Shown here piece after piece: positions 1 through 5,069 of a stretch of DNA of 5,069 nt. The position numbers and the translations under genes were made by a program. The notes below the pieces were generated by a model. The model worked only from the letters and a program-made list of their open reading frames with translations, was not told the origin of the DNA and ran no database searches. Each line of letters opens with the position of its first letter. The first letter of the stretch is position 1. This DNA is from Devosia sp. (GTDB taxonomy: Bacteria; Pseudomonadota; Alphaproteobacteria; Rhizobiales; Devosiaceae): assembly GCA_025352765.1 (NCBI GenBank), contig JANXSI010000193.1, positions 1 to 5,069 of the forward strand, read 5' to 3'.

Positions 1-82
1 CCGGCAGTGCCTATCGAACCTTCGTAACCCCCACCCCCGGCCCCTCCCCTCAAGGGGGAGGGAGGCACACCCCTCCACCCCC
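1..82 (+). other. Leader upstream of xth, possible tail of an upstream gene
   Basis: This short stretch lies between the window edge and xth. Frame 1 reads eight codons and stops at TAA 25-27, which could be the end of an upstream gene on the same strand. Frame 3 also stays open, to a TGA at 84-86 that overlaps the xth start codon as ATGA. Its sequence across 28-82 is low-complexity C/G-rich and looks like read-through of a repeat rather than protein. The two readings cannot be separated from so little sequence. No GGAAC-type promoter and no well-spaced Shine-Dalgarno sequence is visible before xth. Confidence 0.3.
42..62. repeat. C/G-rich hairpin upstream of xth
   Basis: CCCTCCCC (42-49) pairs perfectly with GGGGAGGG (55-62), giving an 8-bp stem around a 5-base loop. 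It sits inside a longer C-rich stretch (28-82) that ends directly at the xth ATG. Palindromes of this style, C-rich arm then G-rich arm in intergenic DNA, are common dispersed elements in alphaproteobacterial genomes; that is recalled family knowledge, not tested here. It could end transcription of the upstream gene, although no T-tract follows. The G-rich arm and its 3' side (54-65) also hold the only purine-rich Shine-Dalgarno-like bases before xth, about 17 bases from the ATG and partly inside the stem. Confidence 0.6.
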
Positions 83-856
83 ATGAAGATCGCAACCTTC
101 AACATCAACGGCATCAACCGGCGGCTGCCGAACCTCCTCGCCTGGCTGGCGGAGGCCAAGCCGGACGTGGTGTGCCTGCAGGAGCTGAAGGCGACCGACC
201 GGCAATTTCCGCGCACCGCCATCGCCGATGCCGGCTATGGCGCGGCATTTGTCGGGCAATCGGCGTGGAACGGCGTTGCAATTCTCGTCCGCGGGCACGA
301 GCCGATCGTGACGCAGACGGAATTGCCGGGCGACGCTGAGGACGAGCAGGCGCGCTACATCGAAGCTGCCGTCAACGGCATCGTCGTTGCCTGCCTCTAC
401 GCGCCGAATGGCAACCCGCAGCCGGGACCGAAATTCGACTACAAGATCGCCTGGACCGAACGGCTGCTGGCGCATGCCCAGGAGCTGCTGGAAACGAAAC
501 TGCCGGTGGTGCTGGCCGGTGACTACAACGTCGTTCCGGAGCCGCGCGATATCTACGTCACGACCTCGTATCGCGACAACGCGCTAGTCCAGCCGGGGCC
601 GCGCGCGCAGTTCCAGCAGCTGCTGGGCCAAGGCTGGACCGACGCGCTCCGGAAAATCCATCCGGACGAGACCGTCTATACCTTCTGGGATTACATGCGG
701 AACCGCTGGCCGCGCGATGCGGGGCTGCGGATCGATCACCTGCTGCTCAGCAAGTCGCTGGCCCGAAAGCTCAAGGATGCGGGCGTCGACAGGCAGGTGC
801 GTGGGCAAGATGGCGCCAGCGACCATGCCCCCGCCTGGGTCGTGCTCAAGGACTGA
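83..856 (+). CDS. xth: Exodeoxyribonuclease III / AP endonuclease (ExoIII family)
   Basis: This 257-residue cytoplasmic enzyme of the exonuclease-endonuclease-phosphatase fold would cleave DNA 5' to abasic sites and trim 3'-blocked or 3'-duplex ends in base excision repair. E. coli ExoIII has 268 residues. All catalytic landmarks are visible: Asn7 in the opening FNING motif, metal-binding Glu34 in LQELK, Tyr106 in LYAPNGN, Asp147 and Asn149 in GDYNV, Asp218 in RIDHLL, and the terminal SDHAP with Asp247 and His248. The first ATG gives the canonical family start (MKIATFNING), so it is preferred despite the lack of a well-spaced ribosome site. The gene converges on the next one with only 3 bp between stop codons. 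The family is certain; xthA-like versus another ExoIII paralogue is not resolved. Confidence 0.96.
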   Translation: MKIATFNINGINRRLPNLLAWLAEAKPDVVCLQELKATDRQFPRTAIADAGYGAAFVGQSAWNGVAILVRGHEPIVTQTELPGDAEDEQARYIEAAVNGIVVACLYAPNGNPQPGPKFDYKIAWTERLLAHAQELLETKLPVVLAGDYNVVPEPRDIYVTTSYRDNALVQPGPRAQFQQLLGQGWTDALRKIHPDETVYTFWDYMRNRWPRDAGLRIDHLLLSKSLARKLKDAGVDRQVRGQDGASDHAPAWVVLKD

Positions 857-859
857 GGC

Positions 860-1789
860 TCAGCCGCGAAAGCTCAGCGCGCCGATGTGGCTCGCCACCT
901 CACCCGGATCCTCGGCCGCAAAGGGCGGCTTGGTCACCAGCACGTCGACCTCCATGCCGATATAGTCGGTCCGCTCGCCGATGAAGCTGCCATAAAGCGG
1001 CCGCGCCTGCCTCGGGTCGCGGGCGACGCCGACGCGGATCAGATCCTGATTGCCGACGATGCCATTCGTCGGGTCGAACTCGACCCAGCCGGCCCCGGGA
1101 AGGAACACCTGCACCCAGGCATGGGTGGCGCCGCCGCCGAGGACACCCGGATGGTCGCGCGACGGCACATAGATGTAGCCGGTGACAAAGCGCGCCGCAA
1201 AACCCAGCACCCGGGCCGCCTCGATCATCAGCAGCGCAAAATCGCGGCAGGTGCCCGATGCCCGGGCAAGCGTCAGAGCCGGCGGCTGGGTCCCCGGATC
1301 GTTGCGACGGGTGTAGCGGCAGGTTTCGCGCACGGCGCTGTTGAGCCGGAGCAGCAGATCACCGGTCTGGGCACTGCCGCCGCTTGGCGCCAGTTTGCGG
1401 GCCCATTCGGTAACGCTGGGGTCCGGGTACTGCACCAGCCGGTACGCGGCCAAATCGGCCAGCGAGTCCGCGTCGTAGTCAAACGGCCACAGACGCGCGC
1501 TATCGTCGGTGCGAAAGCTGAGGCCGCTTTGCGGGGTGTGTTCGAGAACGATGTGGCTCTCGAATGCCAGCTCGGTCGAGTCACTGGCAAAGCTCGCGAT
1601 GGCGATCTGGTTGGAGAAAACGTCGTGGATCCAGGCCAGTTCGCTCGGTTCGGGACTGATCCGTCCCTCGGCCAGCACCAGCCGCTGCTCCTGGCTATCG
1701 CGCGGGCGGAACATCCAGCGATGGTCGCCGAAGCCCACGGGGCGCTTGTAGCTGTAGACGGTGCGGTGACGAACCTGAAGGAGGGGCAT
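860..1789 (-). CDS. Transglutaminase-like cysteine protease family protein (with N-terminal bacterial transglutaminase domain)
   Basis: This 309-residue protein has a transglutaminase-like fold (COG1305 type). Residues about 3-85 match the bacterial transglutaminase N-terminal beta domain (start MPLLQVRHRTVYSY, then RWMFRPRDS). The papain-like core spans about 145-240. Its triad is complete: Cys181 in SGTCRDFA, His223 in THAWVQV and Asp239 in EFDPTNG. No signal peptide or membrane segment is visible, so it is probably cytoplasmic. The substrate is unknown; family members hydrolyse or transfer amide bonds. Homologues are often encoded beside COG2307 (alpha-E) and COG2308 (circularly permuted ATP-grasp) genes, which are absent here. 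The ATG at 1789 is chosen over an in-frame TTG at 1864 because homology begins there and the TTG lies upstream of the likely promoter. Its ribosome site is weak (GAGAG, 13 bases away). It diverges from a second transglutaminase-like gene. Confidence 0.9.
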   Translation of the reverse strand: MPLLQVRHRTVYSYKRPVGFGDHRWMFRPRDSQEQRLVLAEGRISPEPSELAWIHDVFSNQIAIASFASDSTELAFESHIVLEHTPQSGLSFRTDDSARLWPFDYDADSLADLAAYRLVQYPDPSVTEWARKLAPSGGSAQTGDLLLRLNSAVRETCRYTRRNDPGTQPPALTLARASGTCRDFALLMIEAARVLGFAARFVTGYIYVPSRDHPGVLGGGATHAWVQVFLPGAGWVEFDPTNGIVGNQDLIRVGVARDPRQARPLYGSFIGERTDYIGMEVDVLVTKPPFAAEDPGEVASHIGALSFRG

Positions 1790-1795
1790 ATGGAT

Positions 1796-1820
1796 GGAAC
1801 GGCTCTCAAGGGGCGAAGTT
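1796..1820 (+). promoter_or_regulatory. Candidate EcfG-type promoter, distal, for the 1876-2706 gene
   Basis: GGAAC (1796-1800), a 16-base spacer and AGTT (1817-1820) resemble the EcfG general-stress promoter, usually given as GGAAC-N16/17-CGTT; the first base of the -10 differs. It would give a leader of about 50 bases to the ATG at 1876. It is less convincing than the proximal copy and may be a duplication of it: GCGAAGTT occurs at both 1813-1820 and 1843-1850. Confidence 0.35.
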
Positions 1821-1824
1821 GCCG

Positions 1825-1850
1825 GGAACCTTCGATCGGCACGCGAAGTT
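1825..1850 (+). promoter_or_regulatory. Candidate EcfG-type promoter, proximal, for the 1876-2706 gene
   Basis: GGAAC (1825-1829), a 17-base spacer and AGTT (1847-1850) fit the alphaproteobacterial EcfG pattern except for the first -10 base. Transcription would begin near 1857, about 20 bases before the ATG at 1876, leaving room for the Shine-Dalgarno sequence at 1863-1868. It overlaps the opposite-strand motif at 1827-1852. Confidence 0.5.
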
Positions 1851-1852
1851 CC
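1827..1852 (-). promoter_or_regulatory. Candidate EcfG-type promoter for the 860-1789 gene
   Basis: Read on the minus strand, GGAAC (1852-1848), a 17-base spacer and GGTT (1830-1827) resemble an EcfG promoter. Transcription would start near 1820, about 30 bases before the ATG at 1789. This makes the TTG at 1864 an unlikely start because it lies upstream of the promoter. GGAAC (1825-1829) and GTTCC (1848-1852) form an inverted repeat, so each -35 shares bases with the other strand's -10. Confidence 0.5.
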
Positions 1853-1862
1853 GCAGGGATCC

Positions 1863-1868
1863 AAGGGA
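1863..1868 (+). promoter_or_regulatory. Ribosome binding site that fixes the start at 1876
   Basis: AAGGGA lies 7 bases before the ATG at 1876, a normal Shine-Dalgarno spacing. The longer reading from a TTG at 1819 would place this signal inside the gene and would start upstream of the proximal promoter's predicted start point, so 1876 is preferred. Confidence 0.7.
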
Positions 1869-1875
1869 AACTGAG

Positions 1876-2706
1876 ATGAAATTCACACTCGGCTCAGAGC
1901 TGCAGTACACGGCGCTGCGCGATACCACCATGATCCTCAACGTCGAAGCCCAGGATGTGCCGGGCCAGCGGGTGCTGACCGAACAGTTTTCGGTGACGCC
2001 TCAGATCGACACCGAAGCCCACCAGCCACCCGAAACCTCCAACCGCTACCGGCGGCTGCTGCTGCATCCGGGCGACTACACCATCCGCTACGAGGCGACG
2101 GTCGAAACCGCGCCGTTCGTACAATTGCCCGACCGCATCGACGAGACGCCGATCGCCGAGCTGCCGCTCAGCGTGATGAACCACCTGTTTCCCTCGCGCT
2201 ATTGCGAATCCGACCAGCTCGCCCGCTTCGTCTGGAGGCGCTTCGGCGACATCGAGCCGGGACACGGCCGGGTCGACGCCATCTGCGAGTGGATCCACCG
2301 CAATGTCGACTACGAAGCCGGCAGCAGCGACGGCAGCACCTCGGCCTACGACACCTTCACCACCCGCGCCGGCGTCTGCCGCGATTTCGCGCATCTGGGC
2401 ATCACCTTCTGCCAGGCGCTGGGGATTCCGGCCCGTTACGTCTCGGCCTATGCCTGGAAACTCGTGCCGCAGGATTTTCACGCCGTGTTCGAGGCGTATC
2501 TGGGCGGTCGCTGGTACCTGTTCGATGCGACGCGGCTGGTGCCGCCCGAGGGCGTAATCCGCATCGGCGTCGGGCGGGATGCGGCCGACACGGCGTTCGC
2601 CACCTTCTTCGGCGAACTCCACAGCGCCCCCAAGAGCGTCTGGGTCAACGCGGTCGAGGAAGCAGGGAGCCCTCTCGTGCAGGCAGTGAGTCTTACGTCG
2701 AGCTGA
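1876..2706 (+). CDS. Transglutaminase-like family protein (second, divergent paralogue)
   Basis: This 276-residue protein has a transglutaminase-like fold with a complete triad: Cys168 in AGVCRDFAHL, His202 in DFHAVFEAY and Asp217 in LFDATR. Residues 1-85 form a probable beta-rich N-terminal domain (MKFTLGSELQYTA, then HPGDYTIRYEA). The helical approach to the active site begins near residue 130, and the core runs to about 220. No secretion signal is visible, so a cytoplasmic hydrolase or amide-bond transferase is likely; the substrate is unknown. It is clearly not a recent duplicate of the neighbouring 860-1789 product: the two share the fold and motif order but little else, and their N-terminal domains differ. 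The divergent arrangement and shared promoter region suggest co-expression. A hairpin 25 bases past the stop probably ends its transcript. Confidence 0.9.
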   Translation: MKFTLGSELQYTALRDTTMILNVEAQDVPGQRVLTEQFSVTPQIDTEAHQPPETSNRYRRLLLHPGDYTIRYEATVETAPFVQLPDRIDETPIAELPLSVMNHLFPSRYCESDQLARFVWRRFGDIEPGHGRVDAICEWIHRNVDYEAGSSDGSTSAYDTFTTRAGVCRDFAHLGITFCQALGIPARYVSAYAWKLVPQDFHAVFEAYLGGRWYLFDATRLVPPEGVIRIGVGRDAADTAFATFFGELHSAPKSVWVNAVEEAGSPLVQAVSLTSS

Positions 2707-2731
2707 TCTGTCGCGACATCACCAGCCAATC

Positions 2732-2761
2732 AGGCCGCTCCCTGTAAAGGAAGCGGCCTTT
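2732..2761 (+). terminator. Probable intrinsic terminator after the 1876-2706 gene
   Basis: AGGCCGCT (2732-2739) pairs with AGCGGCCT (2752-2759), an 8-bp stem that CC 2740-2741 and GG 2749-2750 can extend past a bulged A. A short TTT (2759-2761) follows on the plus strand. On the minus strand no T-run follows, so it should work poorly for katE, whose stop lies 25 bases beyond the hairpin on the other side. It lies in the only gap between the two convergent genes. Confidence 0.65.
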
Positions 2762-2784
2762 AGTATGCTCGGATGGAGCAGCGG

Positions 2785-4902
2785 TCAGGCGCCGTCGGGC
2801 CGATCCCAGAAGCGCATCTGGCCCAGCGTCGTAACGAACGTCTTGGCGTCGCGCGCGGTCTTCAGCGGGACGAAGCCGTCGTCGAGATCGTCGGGCAGGC
2901 CAACCCTGGCGAAGAGCTTCGCCGCCGGATCGGTGAAGCCGACGAACTTGTAGTGCGCATAGGCATCGGTGACGAAATCGCGCGCCGGCGGCAGCTTGAG
3001 GAGCGACAGCACGCCCTCATCGCCCACAAGGATTGCCACCGCGTCGAACACCACCGACGGCGCACCGTCGATCTTGTGATGCGCCACGATCCGCGTGCCG
3101 TCGCTGGCCACGACCCCGCCCACCATGGGCGCCACCAGTTCCATCACGGCTCCCGCGGCGTCGATCGCAGCCTTCAGCGCATCGACCAGTTTTGCATCGA
3201 CGCCATCAGTGATCAGCACGCCGAGCTTACGGCCGGCGAAAGTGCCAACCGGGTTCTTGAGAATGCTGAGCGCATCGGACGCCGCGAGGTCGTTGCGGGT
3301 CGCGACGGCAGGAGTGGCTGCCGGCGGCAGCTCGGCGATGCCGAGCCCATCAGCCACGCTCTGAGCGAACGCCTCATCGATATTGCGAAGATGACCGAGC
3401 ATGCGGAGGCGGATCGTCGGCACCTCGACCTTGCTGAGCTCGAACACCAGCGCATCGGTCATGTGCTGCTGCTCGATCGGGCTCTGGCTGATCAGGAACT
3501 GCCGGGCCTGGCTGTAATGGTCGGCGAAGGTGTCGGGGCGCTGCCGCACCTTTGGCCCATCCGCTTCGACGGCGAGCGTCTGGAAGCCGCGCTCAACCGA
3601 CTCGCGCGGTCCGCCGATCTTGCCACCCCACGAATTGGGCTCGTAGTTGGCGCGGCCAGCCGGATTGTGGAACGCCATATGCCCGTCCTGCTGGAAATTG
3701 TGCATCGGGCATTTCGGCGCGTTGATCGGCAGATGGGTGAAGTTAGGGCCGCCGAGGCGCTTCAACTGCGTGTCGAGGTAGGAAAAATTGCGCCCCTGCA
3801 GCAGCGGGTCGTTCGAGAAATCGATGCCGGGCACGACGTTCTGCGTCATAAACGCCACTTGCTCGGTCTCGACGAAGAAGTTTTCCGGCATGCGGTCGAG
3901 CACCATACGGCCGACCAATTGCACAGGCAGGATCTCCTCGGGGATGAGCTTCGTCGGGTCGAGCACGTCGAAATCAAAGTTCGCGGCGAACTCCTCGTCG
4001 AAGGTTTGAAAGCCGAGCTCCCATTCCGGGAAATTGCCAGTCTGAATGGCGTTCCATAGATCTCGCCGATGGAAATCGGGGTCGGCGCCGTTGATCTTGA
4101 CCGCTTCGTTCCAGATCACCGACTGAACGCCCAGCTTGGGCTTCCAGTGGAATTTGACGAAGGTCGATTTGCCTTTCGCATTGACCAGCCGGAAGGTATG
4201 GACGCCGAACCCTTCCATGAAGCGGAAAGAGCGCGGCAGCGTGCGGTCCGACATGATCCACATCACCATGTGCATCGACTCGGGCGTCAGCGAAATGAAG
4301 TCCCAGAAATTGTCGTGTGCGGTTGCGGCCTGCGGAAATTCCTTGTCGGGCTCTTGCTTTGCGGCATGGATGATGTCGGGGAATTTGATGGCGTCCTGAA
4401 TGAAGAACACTGGGATGTTGTTGCCCACGAGGTCCCAGTTGCCCTCTTGGGTGTAAAACTTGACAGCGAAGCCGCGCACGTCGCGCGCCAAATCCGACGA
4501 GCCCTTGTTGCCGGCAACGGTCGAAAACCGCACGAACACCGGGGTTCGTTCGCCTTCGCGCTGGAACAGATCGGCGCGCGTAAGGTCCGCCTGCGACGTG
4601 TAGTTCTCGAAATAGCCGTGTGCGCCGTAGCCGCGCGCATGCACCACGCGCTCGGGAATACGCTCGTGATCGAAGTGGAAGATCTTCTCGCGGAAATGGC
4701 TGTCTTCGATCAGTGCCGGACCGCGGACGCCCTGCCGGAGCGTATTCTGGTCGTCGGCGACGGGGTGGCCCTGCGCGTCGGTTAGCAGATCATAGCCCTC
4801 TTCGGCCCGTTGGTTCGTCTCGCCCCCAGTACCGCGGACAATCTGCTGGTCGCCGTAAACCACGCCCTTGTTGCCGCGCGTCGCGCGAGGTGCCCGTGCC
4901 AT
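2785..4902 (-). CDS. katE: Large-subunit monofunctional catalase, HPII type
   Basis: This 705-residue haem catalase converts hydrogen peroxide to water and oxygen in the cytoplasm; E. coli HPII has 753 residues. The core spans about 25-500. Distal-side residues are His88 (VVHARG), Ser127 (RFSTVAG) and Asn161 (VGNNIPVFF). The proximal haem ligand is Tyr375 with Arg371 (RNFSYLDTQ). Residues about 550-705 form the extra flavodoxin/class-I-amidotransferase-like C-terminal domain typical of large catalases (GRKLGVLITDGVD onward). The N-terminus is about 40 residues shorter than HPII, judging from His88 versus His128. HPII His392, which bonds covalently to the proximal Tyr, is replaced by Met352, and HPII His395 by Asn355. 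The ATG at 4902 is chosen because GGAGA lies 5 bases upstream and homology starts there; the in-frame ATG at 4974 lies upstream of the likely promoter. Confidence 0.96.
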   Translation of the reverse strand: MARAPRATRGNKGVVYGDQQIVRGTGGETNQRAEEGYDLLTDAQGHPVADDQNTLRQGVRGPALIEDSHFREKIFHFDHERIPERVVHARGYGAHGYFENYTSQADLTRADLFQREGERTPVFVRFSTVAGNKGSSDLARDVRGFAVKFYTQEGNWDLVGNNIPVFFIQDAIKFPDIIHAAKQEPDKEFPQAATAHDNFWDFISLTPESMHMVMWIMSDRTLPRSFRFMEGFGVHTFRLVNAKGKSTFVKFHWKPKLGVQSVIWNEAVKINGADPDFHRRDLWNAIQTGNFPEWELGFQTFDEEFAANFDFDVLDPTKLIPEEILPVQLVGRMVLDRMPENFFVETEQVAFMTQNVVPGIDFSNDPLLQGRNFSYLDTQLKRLGGPNFTHLPINAPKCPMHNFQQDGHMAFHNPAGRANYEPNSWGGKIGGPRESVERGFQTLAVEADGPKVRQRPDTFADHYSQARQFLISQSPIEQQHMTDALVFELSKVEVPTIRLRMLGHLRNIDEAFAQSVADGLGIAELPPAATPAVATRNDLAASDALSILKNPVGTFAGRKLGVLITDGVDAKLVDALKAAIDAAGAVMELVAPMVGGVVASDGTRIVAHHKIDGAPSVVFDAVAILVGDEGVLSLLKLPPARDFVTDAYAHYKFVGFTDPAAKLFARVGLPDDLDDGFVPLKTARDAKTFVTTLGQMRFWDRPDGA

Positions 4903-4907
4903 GAATG

Positions 4908-4912
4908 TCTCC
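4908..4912 (-). promoter_or_regulatory. katE ribosome binding site
   Basis: On the minus strand GGAGA (4912-4908) lies 5 bases before the ATG at 4902. It supports this start over the in-frame ATG at 4974, which would add 24 residues unrelated to catalases. Confidence 0.7.
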
Positions 4913-4931
4913 AACTTTGCTGCAGAGCGAA

Positions 4932-4956
4932 AACCGCAGACGATGTCAAACGTTCC
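4932..4956 (-). promoter_or_regulatory. Candidate EcfG-type promoter for katE
   Basis: On the minus strand GGAAC (4956-4952), a 16-base spacer and GGTT (4935-4932) match the alphaproteobacterial general-stress promoter apart from the first -10 base. Transcription would begin near 4925, about 23 bases before the start codon, leaving room for the ribosome site at 4908-4912. The -35 overlaps the last codons of the upstream gene, so katE can be transcribed on its own even though that gene ends only 43 bp away on the same strand. Confidence 0.6.
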
Positions 4957-5069
4957 GCAACTTCGAAAGATCATGATCGATCAATGAGACATCGACAGGC
5001 GCCGGCCAGGTGGCGAGATGCTGAAACGGCTTCGGCTCCTTGCCGAAAGTCGCGAGGATCGCGTTGGAA
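4946..5069 (-). CDS. C-terminal end of an unidentified protein (cut by window edge)
   Basis: On the minus strand one frame is open from the window edge to a TGA at 4946-4948, giving 40 residues (ending LSKLRNV). Third codon positions are mostly G or C, as in neighbouring genes. The residue mix is protein-like (FGKEPKPFQHLATW, then PAPVDVSLIDHD), whereas the other five frames are arginine/serine-rich or broken. I do not recognise the family. The gene runs in the katE direction and stops 43 bp before the katE ATG, so partial read-through into katE is possible. The katE promoter -35 lies within its last codons. Confidence 0.6.
   Translation of the reverse strand, partial: SNAILATFGKEPKPFQHLATWPAPVDVSLIDHDLSKLRNV

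Noticed and set aside
15..39. Possible EcfG motif before xth (CGAAC at 15-19)
   Set aside because: The -35 has a mismatch and no GTT occurs 16-17 bases downstream.
1790..1864. N-terminal extension of the 860-1789 gene from a TTG at 1864
   Set aside because: The extra 25 residues are unlike the family, the TTG lies upstream of the candidate promoter, and it would make the two divergent genes overlap.
887..1879. 330-codon open frame on plus, antisense to the 860-1789 gene
   Set aside because: It mirrors a gene with a complete catalytic triad and has no recognisable domain. Its low-complexity, Arg/Gly/Ala-rich composition is typical of a GC-rich shadow frame.
1894..2622. 242-codon open frame on minus, antisense to the 1876-2706 gene
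   Set aside because: The plus-strand protein carries the transglutaminase motifs; the minus reading is a compositional shadow.
2773..4059. 428-codon open frame on plus, antisense to katE
   Set aside because: It lies opposite highly conserved catalase coding sequence, is rich in Arg, Glu and His, and lacks domain signals. Long antisense frames are expected in GC-rich genes with strong third-position bias.
4069..4785. 238-codon open frame on plus, antisense to the katE N-terminal half
   Set aside because: Same reasoning: it is a shadow of the conserved catalase core, without a ribosome site or family resemblance.
4903..4974. Longer katE from an ATG at 4974
   Set aside because: The 24 added residues do not resemble catalases, overlap the candidate promoter, and overlap the coding tail of the preceding gene in another frame. 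The 4902 start has a good ribosome site.
4984..5069. Plus-strand open frame from an ATG at 4984 to the window edge
   Set aside because: Its Arg-rich composition and poor codon use contrast with the coding-like minus frame over the same bases.

Overview
The window is GC-rich, densely coding DNA and probably comes from an alphaproteobacterium. Protein styles fit Sphingomonadales or Rhizobiales, but the genus cannot be told from this stretch. Four GGAAC-N16/17-NGTT motifs, the promoter type of the alphaproteobacterial general-stress sigma factor EcfG, support the class assignment. The window looks chromosomal. I see no insertion sequences, CRISPR arrays, tRNA or rRNA genes, or phage genes.

Layout, left to right. 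Positions 1-82 are a leader with a strong C/G-rich hairpin and possibly the last codons of an upstream gene. An exonuclease III / AP endonuclease gene (xth, 83-856, +) follows. It converges, with only 3 bp between stop codons, on a transglutaminase-like cysteine protease gene (860-1789, -). That gene diverges, across an 86-bp intergenic region, from a second and clearly different transglutaminase-like gene (1876-2706, +). A hairpin with a short T-tract (2732-2761) closes the second gene. Next is a large-subunit catalase of the HPII type (katE, 2785-4902, -). At the right edge, 4946-5069 (-) is the 40-residue C-terminal tail of a further gene that runs out of the window.

The main inference concerns regulation. 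The 86-bp region between the transglutaminase genes holds three EcfG-like motifs. Two of them face each other so that each -35 element overlaps the other's -10. A fourth motif lies just upstream of katE, with its -10 element 30 bp before the start codon. Together with xth, this reads as a stress-response neighbourhood: H2O2 removal (KatE), repair of oxidised or abasic DNA (Xth), and two stress-linked transglutaminase-fold hydrolases of unknown substrate. The catalase also lacks the histidine that forms the covalent His-Tyr bond in E. coli HPII. I found no clearly new multi-gene system; the promoter architecture and the catalase variant deserve the closest look.
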